The notes under the pieces were generated by a model. The model did not search any database and had not been told where the DNA came from. It saw nothing but the letters and a program-made list of their open reading frames with translations. 64,000 nt of DNA from Asterella californica (Eukaryota; Streptophyta; Marchantiopsida; Marchantiales; Aytoniaceae): the NCBI GenBank assembly GCA_036924285.1, contig JAYKYS010000010.1, forward strand, positions 19,009,001-19,073,000. Reading direction: 5' to 3'. Shown piece by piece: positions 26,351-38,326 of this stretch. The position numbers and the translations under genes were made by a program. Position 1 is the first letter of the stretch. Each line of letters begins with the position of its first letter.

Positions 26351-29300
26351 CTAAATGTCGAGGTCGTCATCTGGGTCTTCGTCTGAATCTGGCCGCTCGT
26401 CATCTGAGTCTCGGAGGTAATGTATTTCTCCAAGCACCTTGACCTCTGCTGCGGCGTCATGTTTCGAGTAGGGCAGAACTTCATGCACGTTGCTTTCCTC
26501 CGTTGCCGGAAGCCTCTTGGACAGCTCTGAACTCTCTCGTCCATCGTACATTTTGAGTTGTGCACCATTTCCTGCAGATACAAGTACGATAGTTTACTCC
26601 GATCATCCACTAGATATGATTCGATCTTCAGATATTCCCGAGGTCCATACTGACAGTTGGACCAAGACACAGCTAAACAAAACGTTTCACAGTCTATGCT
26701 CGTATGAGGTTGCTTATCTGTAAGTTACAGGTAGGTCAGACAGAAGAAGTGCTTAGAACCCGTTCACCCCAGCCCGCCAACCAGCATAAAGTACGATTTA
26801 TTGAGACATAAACATCCTCTTGTTGACATTACCACAACTTCGTATCCGTAAACGCAACACACATATGCATACACTCTGCCGGGCGTTTGGTACCTTGGTG
26901 TTCGAAAGGCAGAATAACATTTGAACGATCTTGGCGCTCTTTCTCGGTCAATTCAAGGTTGAACTGAACCTGCTAAAAATTGATCATAAGTACGTACATC
27001 CTCTCCCACTGCAAGTCATAAGTAGTGCTGCCTTCGCTACGTCCTGGTTTTATGCCCATGATGACGATGCATGACTGATTGGAGAAGGAAATACAGTACG
27101 AACTACCAACAATGGAATACAAGCGATGATGTCGACAAAAGCCTCAAGAGTCGAAGCAACTATCTAATGTCTAGAGCACCGAACATACACACCTTGGGTA
27201 CACTACTTTTCCCGCTCTTAGAAGGGAGAACGACTTTCGCAGGTCGAGCAAATCTCACACTAGCAGGACTACTGCCAGGGAGATGAAATGCTTCAATCTG
27301 TTCACGAACTCTCCCGTTTCTACGCTTTTGCCGAATCCGAAGACTCCCTCCACCCAAAGAATCGTACTCAGCCCCCTCAGAAGACACATCGGACAAAGGC
27401 GTCACAAAAATAACAGTTGATGCAAGGTATGCAAGCGCAGCTACCACTCTGGAGTCGTGTAAACCGGCGTGAACCATGAACAGAAGAGAAGACACCTGTT
27501 CTGCAAATCACAGCCACCTGAATTGTTACAAAGATCTATACCGCCACACAAAGGAGACGCAATGTCAGGAAGAGGATGCCACAGCGTAGCTTACCATGAG
27601 AACGTAATCCGTTGAGGAAGTTTATCATCACGGGTAGAGAATGAATCCTCAAGAGAGGACTTATCTGCAGAATTGCAGTGCAAGCTCTGATAAGGTGAAC
27701 TAGACAACTTCCCCACAAACCACGTCGTCTTGATAACGGTGGACATACCTAAGCAGGCGACATGTAGTACGAGAACCAACAAATGCGACACATGACAAGA
27801 CTCTCACCACCGTCGATGTCTAGGAGAGAAGACTGACTGAGACAAAGACCAGGACAGTGAATATTTCGTAATTCTTCCTGCCTAACAATCCTCTTCAAAG
27901 AGGACACAGGTCACGTCATAAGTAGGACCATAACACGGTATATGTGATAGCAGCGCAAGGCAAGGACTACCGACATACAACTGAAGATAACCCATGAAAA
28001 CAGAACCCACAGAAGTCTATAGCCAGCCAGGAGAATGAAGGAATTTATTTAACCTGAGGCACTGTTGTTGAAAATGTGTAGCAAACTGCACATTTCCTAA
28101 ATAACAGGGCCCTCACGCACTTAGGTAGCCCGCAAGAACCCAGCGACTTACCTTGTAAGTAGCATAGAGGGGTGTGAACGTGTGCTAACTTTCAGTATCC
28201 AGTTAGCGAGTACTTTTATCCAGGGGAGACATACCGGAACGTGTAGCTAAGAGCACATTTCCAGAGATTGTTCCCCCTGGTATGTAAGTGCAATACAGAT
28301 GACATGTATGATGCAGTATGATCTTTCTAATGCAGAAGAGAAGTCGAGGTCTAAACGTGCACACGGACGTAGCATTTAGTTATACTGAAACGTACCGAAT
28401 GAATGTGCAATCAACATGAAGCAAAAGGATCAGTAATGTCTTAACCTCAACTGCGTAGTGTATCATGGTACACGGGTAAAACAGTACCTTCCCCCGCACA
28501 CTTAGGTAACACCCAAATAGTTTGAACCCATCGAAGTATAAAGTGAGTAACAAAGAGTGGTGTACATGTACCTCAACTGCGTAGTATAATACATATCTAG
28601 TTAAAACCAGTTAGACGAGAATGTGAAGTGAACGGGAAGCATAAATCAAGCGAACGATATGATAACCTAGACAAGAGGAAAGGAAAGAGAGGCGAGGGTG
28701 CGCCTTAGCTATGACACTGAACTATCAGTACACAGAGCAATATAGGGCTAATGATATAATAACCTTAAGAACCTACCAGAAAATAGAGCTCCCTAAACTA
28801 TCAGTATACACAGGGAATCAATAAACATAAGTCCACGATCCCGCAAAACATTGTCATCTTTTTGCTCGAAGGTTACTGAGACGGCTGTAGGTTATGAGTA
28901 GGTGTGCACTCAAAGGCTCTGGGTGTAAACACCCAGAGCATGCTGGTATTCACACTTCCCCGGCATGCACATCAACCTGGTCATCCGACTTCATCAGCAC
29001 CCAGCGTAGAGGGCGAGGCTTCTCAGATGAAAAGTAAAGGTGACCAACCGAAGTTGAAGACATATCCTACTCAGCAGGGCCTCGTCAATCACGGAGTCTC
29101 AATTCTGTTCCGGAACTTACGAGTGGGACCATAACGCGAGTCCAACTTGCGTAGGACATGGTACATAGAAATGTAGGGTGTCCACTGAGAGTACCTTGGA
29201 GCTAGTAACGAGACGATTGTACTACTGGACGACTGGCGCTAGTAACGGGCTGTTGAAGTTGTGATTAAAGCCTATAATGGAGGCTTCAAACACTGCACTC

Positions 29301-30944
29301 ATTTCCCAGGATGAGATTCGAAAGGAAATCTGCTGAACTTACTTCTATCACGCATGGGATCCCGATACATAAGCTCATCCTGAGCAACCTGGCTGTCGAT
29401 GTTAAGTAAATAAAGCGGCGTCTGATTCGGACGGTAGTCCCATCCTCCACGAGACACTATTGCGTCTACGTTAGAACTTAATACCTCATGTAATACACTC
29501 TAGTACTTGCACTTTCAGCAGCGGCGTTGAGACCACAAAGTATTTTATTATTTCTAAATGCACGACAAGCGGCGAACTCCATGGACCACGGGTGATAGAT
29601 TCAACCCATCAGAAGCTTCAACCATCTCTCCAGAGGTACAAACTGGAGAGAGCGAAAATTTCTACTCCTCTAAACATAGGACATACATGCATCCATCACT
29701 ACGCGACATCGAGGAGCGTCACAACTCACATTAAAGTGTACGTTCTTGCGCTTCTGGACGAAGACATTATAAGGGGTCTACAATATATTTCAAGGTTCCG
29801 TCTATCTCGACAAGGCAAGAGTTTTCCTATACAGCTATCCAAACAAAAGGAAATAGGATAAATACTCACAGAATCGAACAGCACTGCAAACCGTCCGGAT
29901 ATTTGATGACCAAGTGATGCTGAAAGCACAATAGTAAACCCAGCGATGCTTCCATTAACGACCGATCGATTAACTGAACTTACTCAAAATTTCTTGTTTC
30001 TAGTTTTAAAGGTTCTATTCAAAGCTGGCCCAGAAAGAACTTTTACCCAATCAATTTACCCAATTCGACCTTTTAAAGCAGCTTTGGCTAAAACTCGTGC
30101 AGTTTCTAGAAAACTAGCTTCAGAAATAAACTTTGACTATTTGACGATGCCATACTGACGAAACAAGCGTCGCATCGCACAAAAGTTTCTTCGTTATGAC
30201 AGTAGGCAGCACAGTTAAAAGAAATTACCACTGCCGCGCTGCAGAAGGGACACTGTGAGACTCTCTAGATCGCGAATGTCACGGACCACAATGGAGCAAG
30301 ATGTGCGCCGAGGCGAAGTAATGTTATCTGCTTCATCTTCCACGGATTCCTCCCATCCAAGTGGGTCGCTGTAACAGTCGAGCACCTGAAACCTTCTAAT
30401 AAAGTAGCCCACGTCCACATCATCTCCCAAGATTAGAGAGGAGAGGGTTCAAGGACTCGCTTCAAGGGTTAACTTGGCAGCAGAATATCTTCAACAAAGT
30501 AGCAAAATGATGAGAACAATGAAATCTGACCAGTCCGCCCCGTCATTGTTGCGAAACACAGGAACATCGGTGACAAACTCGTAAGGACACTCGGTAACCA
30601 CCGTGACGATACCCCTGCACCAGATGAAATACTGTCAGGCTGAGGACAGGACATAAGGATTGCAGGCCAGAACCTGAACAATCGAGAGAAAGATTCGGGC
30701 ACTCCGGAACATATCGAGTACTGCTAACAGCGATGAAAGTCTATCTAAGTCAAACACACTACGAATCAAGTACTTACTTGGCTTGGGCTCGAGCTGTTAA
30801 GATGTTCTCCGACAAACCACTGAGAAAGTGCTGAAATAACTGCAGACTAGCTGTAGTATTCAACGAGTCGTGCAAACAAACAACAGGTACTTGCTCTCCT
30901 TCCGTCACTCCATCGCGTAGCTGTCTCCTTACGCTGTCCGCCAT
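26351..30944 (-). CDS. ELP5: Elongator complex protein 5, eight exons
   Basis: ELP5 belongs to the Elp4-Elp5-Elp6 RecA-like ring of Elongator, which modifies wobble uridines of tRNA (family knowledge). I joined exons at GT-AG sites: 30944-30778, 30614-30531, 30392-30229, 29919-29870, 27664-27595, 27500-27193, 26969-26894 and 26571-26351. All phases agree and give 1,140 nt, 379 residues plus TAG. The start is MADSVRRQLRDGV. Conserved plant-like motifs are LDCYSDPLGW (about residues 87-96), GRFAVLFDS (147-155), PFEHQGNG (about 303-310) and the acidic end SDEDPDDDLDI. Length is normal for the family. Intron 4 is about 2.2 kb and holds a repeat; the others are 94-322 bp. The exon 2/3 junction is the least certain: I chose the one that places W before FQVLDCY, as in the plant family. 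No disruption is seen. Confidence 0.93.
27665..29869. other. ELP5 intron 4, unusually long, with repeat block
   Basis: This 2,205-bp intron contrasts with the other six ELP5 introns. Most of it (about 28110-29120) resembles DNA at 32048-32735, on the far side of exons 1-4. A further partial copy of the GCACTTAGGTA...GTGAGTA motif lies at about 28495-28575. An 11-bp hairpin (GCTCTGGGTGT and its partner, 28916-28939) is inside. Confidence 0.6.
28110..29120. repeat. Diverged direct repeat, copy 1 (inside ELP5 intron 4)
   Basis: Shared landmarks with copy 2, in the same order and orientation: CACTTAGGTAGCC / CACTTGGGTAGCC, TGTGCTAACTT / TGTGCGCTAACTT, AGCACATTTCCA, CTTCATCAGCACCCAGC and ACTCAGCA...GCCTCGT. 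Copy 1 is longer, partly from extra sequence at about 28330-28850. Confidence 0.65.
29920..30228. other. ELP5 intron 3 with an odd plus-strand open frame
   Basis: The 309-bp intron contains a plus-strand frame at 29946-30158 (70 codons) with strong A/T third-position bias and protein-like runs such as AALAKTRAVSRKLASEINF. I cannot assign it. It may be an inserted fragment, for example of organellar origin, or chance. It is antisense to ELP5. Confidence 0.3.
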
Positions 30945-32047
30945 GTCCTCACAAGCTCAGCACATTCCTTCGCACCTCCCTCGCTGTTCAGACGCTACCT
31001 CCCGAAATTTCTCCACCATAACACCTCCTCATCCGTACACCATCTAGGAACACACGATGCGGTTGAGTTCGCTGCAACAAGACCAGAGATCTCCTTGTGC
31101 TCAAGCTGTGTCCCTGAACTCGTAAATCTCCCTAGCCCAACATCGCTACATTTGCAATCACTCCTTAATTACACTTTCCATCCACGACATTGCTGTGCAA
31201 GCAGACACAGCTTACGGGGAAACCTGTTCCACCGCTGTAAACTTTGTTCTTGACGAGATCTGCCTAGTCTAGGGTTGTCCAACGATACTGTACTCTGAAC
31301 TGGGTTCAGTCTCTCCGTGCAGTACAGTAGAGTTTCTTTCCATCATTCACCACTACATGTACAGCTACAGCATCTCCCAAGACTCCCCTCCTAAACTGAT
31401 GCCTACTACTGAAGGGTGATTTCTCGAGACGCGTGCATCCAGGAGGGGTCAACTGGTAAATTTCCTCACCACAATCCAAGGTTCCTTTCAGCACGCATCA
31501 TTTACTGCACATTTTGTCTCCGCTTCTATGCTCTTCCTTGTTTCTACGTTGTGATTTTCCACCATACCGAAGACGCAAAAGGAGATAACGAAACTCTTCT
31601 CAATCAATGCTATTGGCAATCAAGACGGACCTTATTCACGCACGGCCTCCGAGGTTTGCTCCTTTTATCTTTCATACCTCTCAAATTCAGCTCACGTCAA
31701 TTGCGCTTTTCTTTTTGAAGCTCTTTGAACCACTCTCCTAGAGTCGCGTGTAGATTACCCAGCTCTCACACTGCCTACTTGAAGCTCAACTTTGGTTCAA
31801 TGGTTCTTCCTGACGCAAGCACTGCTGGCGTCATTGCAGACCTCAATCAGAGCACCAACTCCTGTTCCACCTTCAATTCTACTAATAATTGTCTTGCTCG
31901 ACGAGCAGTTCTTATCCTAGACGCTAAGGGTACATTCACAGCTAGTAAGAACGAGGTGTTGCGCAATGGAATTGCGAGGCTATGCATTTGGTATAACAGA
32001 GAAAGTGAACATATATTCGTACACGCGAATGGCAGATAGACTCAAGG
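30945..32047. other. ELP5 upstream region, no second gene supported
   Basis: This holds the ELP5 5' untranslated region and promoter on the minus strand. I see no clear TATA box at a fixed distance from the start codon. A minus frame at 31306-31494 and a plus frame at 31725-32039 look mildly protein-like but carry no known motif. Confidence 0.4.
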
Positions 32048-32735
32048 ACCACGCTCTAACACTTGGGTAGCCGGGAACCGGCAAGGAACCCCGCGAAGTA
32101 CATAGTGAGTAGCAAACAGGGGTAAAATGTGCGCTAACTTGAAGTCTAGAGTTAGCCAAAATTTGTTACTAAATGGCGGGCCCATCGGGATGTGTATTGC
32201 GAAGCACATTTCCAAAGATGCTTCCCTCGGGTATAGGTGCCATCCCGTCTACATGTACAACATGCAATGCGATATGCAAGCCGATGTAACGCAGACAAAA
32301 TGGTCTGAAGTGCAGAAAAAGCGAGTTACCTATCGTAAGTTAACAATAGGATAGTGTGCGTCTGAGAAGTAACGATAAAAAAACAAGCAGACAATAAACA
32401 GAAAGGAAATAAGCTCGGCAGGTGGTTGTCACAGCAGTACGTTTCCAACAATTCTCTGCACAAAGGCTACTGACACAGCAGTATGTGATGAGTAGATGTA
32501 CGCTCACTCAAACACCTAATTACCACAAGTTACACGCAGAGCATGCAGATATGACACACTTCCCTTGCACGCACCTCGTGGTCTCTGACTTCATCAGCAC
32601 CCAGCAGAGAGGAGAGGCTATAGATGAGTAGAGGAAGCGATCAATTGAAATTGAGGACCATTCCAACTCAGCAATGCCTCGTGGATCCAGGAGTTCCTAT
32701 TCAGTTTCGGGACATTTGAGGGAAAACTCGCAGTC
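32048..32735. repeat. Diverged direct repeat, copy 2
   Basis: The second copy of the block found in ELP5 intron 4, in the same orientation. See copy 1 for the shared landmarks. No terminal inverted repeats or target duplications are obvious, so it could be a transposon remnant or a local duplication. Confidence 0.65.
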
Positions 32736-32929
32736 TGTTTGGTGGTGGATTCGTGAGCCCGGAAGAGAAATTGCACATAACAATATGGAAGGGTAACGCT
32801 TTCATAAATGTAGCGAAAGGAAAACGGAAACAGCAGCGAGGACAACGCGGGAAAAGGAAAAGGACCGAAAGAATCGACCGTCAGACGAAGAATAACGTTA
32901 CCTGCACCAGTACACGGTCGAATAGCTAG

Positions 32930-33105
32930 TTACTCTGTAGATTTAGCCAACAAGCAACAGCTTGTTGGCTACCCCATCCGCCTGTAGACCGGTCGCCGTG
33001 GGGTCGAGTCTTCCTGGCGGGGGGGACTCATGCTGTGCAAGGGCAGCAGCAATACGGCTGCAGAAAGCCCCACAGCGAAAAGAGGCCTGAAAAAAAAACC
33101 AACCA
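32930..33105 (+). repeat. Possible tRNA-derived SINE, weak
   Basis: GGGGTCGAGTCTTCC near 33000 resembles a polymerase III B box, and the 3' side ends in an A-rich run (GAAAAAAAAACC near 33088). A perfect 11-bp hairpin (32945-32955 / 32960-32970) precedes it. No clear A box, so this is tentative. Confidence 0.25.
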
Positions 33106-33146
33106 AAAAGTCAGTACGAGATCACCTAGAGTCACACTAGAAAGAA

Positions 33147-33644
33147 CAGATATTTACTTGACCCCACCCGTAATACGTTTTTCGTACTTTACCTCATCTC
33201 TCTAAACGTTGTGTTACTTGACCACACTTGACTGGCTACAACAAGTTTAGTAAGTCAAAATATCACTACGAAAAGTACATGTTAAAGTACATCATATATT
33301 TATAAGAAAACATTAATTTAAAATACTTTTACAAAAAGATTGACCACACTTGACTGGCTACAACAAGTTTAGTAAGTCAAAATATCACATCATCAAAATA
33401 TGAAAAGTACATGTTAAAGTACATCATGTATTTATAAGAAAAAATTAATTTAAAATATTTTTACAAAAAGATATCAATCTAAATTATATCTTTTGTCACT
33501 TAGTGCAATATCTTTACATCACTGTAAATTTATTTAATAAATTTACACATACTATTGTCAATCAACGGTATGGTCAACTAGAATGTTAGAAAAACGAATT
33601 GAAGTCCGACAAACGTATTAGGGGTAGAATCAAGTAAATTTCTG
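33147..33644. mobile_element. MULE-type MITE, copy M5, with internal duplication
   Basis: 498 bp, starting CAGATATTTACTTGACCCCA and ending CAAGTAAATTTCTG. Flanking 10-mers CTAGAAAGAA (33137-33146) and CTAAAAAGAA (33645-33654) match at 9 of 10 positions. The extra length relative to the other copies comes from a tandem duplication of about 122 bp (33218 and 33340 start the two copies). Confidence 0.85.
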
Positions 33645-33654
33645 CTAAAAAGAA

Positions 33655-36025
33655 CCGTAAGAGTTTGTCATGTAATTACAGCAGTATGAAGTGAGACGTA
33701 GAGAGAGGCTTTGTACTTCCGTTAGCGCGAGGAGGGGAGAGTTGTGACTCGTAAGTATCGAGCTCTCTCTCTCTGCTCACGAGTATGAACACTTCTGAGG
33801 TCCGAGAATGCGATGGGGTATGCGTTTGAATTAAGGCGTGTCAGAGTCAAACTTAGGAAACAAAATCAGGGAAGAAGGAGAAAAGCTGGAATTTATCGAA
33901 GAACCGTGACGAGAGTGCTTTGTGTTTCCGTCAAGTATATAAAGTCTCTCCTCGTTGGTATTTTGGAGTGGCTTGATTTACTATACATCATCCTTTTGCA
34001 GTGGATTAGCAAGCAATATATTTGCTAAACCACCACTTGTTGACAAACTATGATTTTTAAATATTATTTCGATACACGATCATATTTAAATATGATTTTC
34101 GAAAATAAAGTTCAATTGTTAGATCTCTTCGTAAAACAATCTTTTTATCTTTTACGTTACTCAAACCACAACGGTAATCGCCACTTTTCAGTGTTAAACA
34201 TTCTACTCCACCGTTCCACATCAAATAGTGGTTTAGGACAGCAAGAGCGCCTGTCAAGAGTGGGTTATGGGTGGTAAGGGCTTTCTCCGAAGTGGGAGCC
34301 GAGAGGAGGTCCGAATTGTCCGTAACCTATGATTCTATACATGTTTTTTCAGCATGAAATATAAATTTAAAAAACTAGGAAAAAAAATAAAAGTCTGATC
34401 GTTATCTCTCATAAAGATCCAATCATGAAATATCAAAAATTGATGTCCCTAAGTGGTTTAGCCTACAATCCTCTAAGAAAAAGATCGTGAGTTCAGTCTC
34501 TTGTGAATATCAACGGAGATGCATGCTGCTACAAACTGTTAATGAAGCTTTTGGTCCGAGTTTCGTTGTGGTGGACTCGCATGGACAGTCTCATGGTCCT
34601 CGAAGACCCGAAGAGATAAGTAATTTATCATTTACAACCACGCCTGTGAGATGTAAGCACACCCATGGCGTGTAAACACAAACGTGAAACACATCTGAGT
34701 ATTATATAATTTAAGGACAAAAAAATCATTGTGAGAGTGAGATTTGTTTCTTTACGTACTACTTTACGGACTGAGAAACCACTCTCTCTCGTGACTTATA
34801 CTATACCTTAAGTCTCATATGGATCATAGGATGATCGCAGTGTGTTGGGAAACAAATGAGTGGGTTTAGCGTAAAAGATCGACTGCTAAGTCTATGGCCA
34901 TACCATCTTTTTAGGCTCAAAAGATCAAAACTTGACAAACAATCCCTACTTACATCTTGCAGTCGATGGATGAGTCCAATATTGACATACCTTGCGTTGA
35001 GATAAAGTCCAAGTTAAATTCATCTAGGAGTATTTATTCCATAACCTCTGCAGTGAAAAAGCTGCATGATGATATTTATCCATAGAGTATGATGAACAAA
35101 TAACTAAAAGGTGAGTGCAGACAGAGTGCTTATCACTGACCTCACGAGGTGAACACGATGCACCGCTTGCAATACCAAGCTGTGCATTTGCCTCAAGATC
35201 ATGTTATAATAAACTGATCTCGTTAGTGAAATATGAAAAACAAGTTTCACTTTGCTTTTCCACATTTCTCTTGTTTTCTCAACTCTGTAAAATCCACGAT
35301 TAGTTCTGCAAATACATAAAGGGTGAAAATCTTATTTTTCCACTTTTTTCTTTTACTGAACTTTGTAAAATTGAAGGTTAGCTATGCAAATGCATAGCAA
35401 ACCTAGGCGGCTCCTAGTATCTCCACTCGTGCATTTTCCCTTAAGCACCCTCTTGGTCTTATTTGCTTATTTTTAGTGTATATTCACCGTTGTACACTTT
35501 GAATTGTAGAATTAGTTGTTTTCATGGTTTGGGAATATTATATTTGCTTGTAAAGTGGGTGTTCGAACTCGAAGCTATTTTCTCAGCCTGGCACGTGTGA
35601 GCCCGACCCCTTGGCAGCGTACTGTTATTCTTTTATGCGGCACGAATGTTAAAAGAGTAACTGTTTTGATAGTGTATTTGTTCATACAAAATATACGCAG
35701 TCTCTTTTAGTGATAAGTCATTTTTATGTTTACAGCTGTACCGGCTATTACATGTCACGAAGTATAGTAATAAAGAAGGAAGATGCAAATTTGTAAACTC
35801 TGTACAGTGTTCAGAAGTGTTTCTTTCGATGTTTTTTATTTTAAAACTTTGCACTCTCTGGACGGAACAGGAAAGGCATGAGCTTCGAAAATGAATATTT
35901 GGTTGTAAGTTTTCTCAGCTGTATATGAGAATTCACTTAGCTTTATGTGAAGAGAGACTTAGAGAGCTAAACATCAAATTAGTACTAATTATAACGATAC
36001 TCCGAAGAGGAGTTAGTCCTCTAGC
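33655..36025. other. Intergenic DNA, no gene supported
   Basis: AT-rich sequence with short frames only and no recognised element. Confidence 0.5.
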
Positions 36026-36029
36026 ATAG

Positions 36030-36300
36030 GGTCATTTCGAAATCTGACAGTAACCTCCTTCTAGCATCCACACCAGGTGAATGCACTAGTGCAAGGATAG
36101 ATAGAGGCATCTCGCATTCACTGTACTTTTAAAGGACATCTAGTGTCCCGTCCCTAGGCAACTTGATGTCCAACATATTCTCCCGAAGGGGTCAGCCTAC
36201 TCCTGTGAGTCTGAGAGGATTTGATCTTGAGACCTCCTCCCTACATGTTTACTCATCTACCCACGGAAGTCAATCTCACAATTGGTTCTAGAGACCAGTT
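36030..36300 (-). mobile_element. Candidate tRNA-derived SINE
   Basis: Read on the minus strand, the segment starting near 36290 has GTGGGTAGATGAGTAA, then GTAGGGAGGAGGTCTCAAG, then ATCAAATCCTCTC. This resembles the A box and B box spacing of tRNA-derived SINEs, followed by a non-tRNA body of about 200 bp. Flanking duplications are not evident. One copy only is seen here. Confidence 0.4.
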
Positions 36301-38322
36301 TCTAACTTTATATGCTAGTAAAATGTATTATTTCATATTCTCTAACATGAACCACCATAACTATCTCTACAGTGATCTTTTTATACATTTCAAGATGCAA
36401 ACATATCAACATACTACAATCTACATGATGAAAATCTAAAACATAAATTTCAAACTCACTTAGATTTATAGTATATTTCTCGGTTTCAGAAATCTTGTAA
36501 AAGAACTCCAAATAACTTTTCACATGCAACTCATTTTATAACTTTTAACATACCACGGTGATCAACACGATGCTACCTTCACCGTGGTGTTTTCAAATTC
36601 TCAAATGCTCACTTCTTCCAACTTGACTCATAGATTGTAACTTCTAACAAAAAGAAGAATCATTTAACATATGAAATAACTCACATCACGACAACACCAA
36701 CGTAGTTGACAGTCAAAGAGACTTCAAGTTGCTCCAGAACAAGAACTCGGCTGGTTCCTATCACTTGCACTGTCGCGTTCGGACGGTGCGCTCTGACCGC
36801 TCGTCTCAATAACATGATGAGGAAATGAAAAGTGTTTGCAACAAACTTAAATGGTAGGATCTATGTTTTAACAAATATAATGCACACATCACAAATGATA
36901 AACTACACAAACAAATGAGATCAACAGGAGATTCTATGAACTTATGATAGCAAAAATATGAGAGTTGTTGTCCCGCAATACCAACCAACGTCCTTGTGAC
37001 TCGATGTACTGGAATAGATAGACAAGTGCTTGAAGACAATAAACTGCCCCTGGGAAGGATTTGCAGACTAGAACAAAGTTCAAGGAAGTTAAAAAGAAGT
37101 CGGGAGGAATCACAAAGAAGTGAAAGTTTTGTATTGTATTGTATGTATATATAAGACATGGATTGATATATTTCTATATCGTAGAATGAGAGAAGTTTGT
37201 CATAATAAACAAGGTGGATGGAGATGTCAGAGAGCTCTGAAAATGAACGACGGTGCATGAAACACCATGGTAGTAGGTTGCCTTAATGATAGTTAAAGAG
37301 AAGTAGCGAGGTGCTAGGATGCCAATATCAGTAGGAATGCAGTCTGTAATTTCAAATACATCAGTGAGTGGAACAAAAACAAGCAATTCATCATCGGCTG
37401 CTACCGATGATGAAATAGTACTAGCAGTCTCTGATAGTGTTTGAGACATTAAAAGTACATCACATAAAAAAGCAGAGGACAAAAATGATAGATGAAGTGA
37501 ATATGTTTCTATGTAGTGGTGACAAGTTGGAAATATTGTGGAAGTAGTCGCGATGCATGTTTGAAACTACGAGACGAAAGCAAAAGCGTCAGGTTTCAAA
37601 TCAAAAATATGAAAAGAAAAGCAAGAGACAACAATTGGAGCATTATCACAATCTCAGCAATGGAAGAGCTATATCAAAACAAAATGTCAAGATTTGACAT
37701 GGTTAGCAATGAAACACTGACGCAGAGTTTGCACGACTGCATGGAATAATTCACTACAGTTAAGTATAGAGAGACAGCCAAGAAGAAGACACTAACATAG
37801 CTAATGATATGCAAACAATGTCGTGTTAGAACAGTCAGCTATGTAGTCTCGCTCGCTCTATATAGCACATAGCAAAGATAGAAATCCAAGTGTGGTTTGA
37901 AACCAAGCAATGAGAAAAACAAAGAATCCAAGAGCGTGCTGCTTGGTTGTCATATGTGTCCTTATTGCGTATCGTTGGCGTGCCTTTTTGTAACGTGTCA
38001 CTCTCCTCCACATGATCTTTTTTAAGTCCGCATTGTGGTAGTTCTGCATGAGGAAGCAAGAAAGGACAAAATCCACAGCAAGGTCCAAATAGCGATCTAA
38101 GTCATGTACCGACCTGGGTGCATAAAAATAATCAGTCTCATCATTTGCTAGAAATGAATAGCGAGAGAGTTTGCTCGATTTGGTCCGCCTACTCATCTTC
38201 ATGTGTGCAATGCATCAACAACAATGCATCGACAGAAATTGTGACATGGTTGGTCTGGACTGTATAACCATGATGCTGCATGCATCAATAGACATGGAAA
38301 CAATAGCAACGAATGACGACAT
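36301..38322 (-). other. Intergenic DNA with weak exon-like stretches
   Basis: Minus-strand segments look mildly like exons. About 37438-37252 follows a CTATCAG acceptor-like site, reads AADDELLVFVPLTDVFEITD and ends at a GT. About 37010-36930 follows a TATTCCAG site. About 38202-37900 reads KLSRYSFLANDETDYFYAPR. I cannot join them into a recognisable protein. A 10-bp hairpin (36552-36561 / 36579-36588) is also present. Confidence 0.2.
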
Positions 38323-38326
38323 GCAC

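Noticed and set aside
30393..30530. Alternative ELP5 exon 3 start at the ATGATGTGGACG site
   Set aside because: Possible in phase only with poor donors (GTCCTT or GTTGAA). The chosen GTCAGA donor and TTAGAAG acceptor keep the conserved tryptophan and spacing before LDCY.
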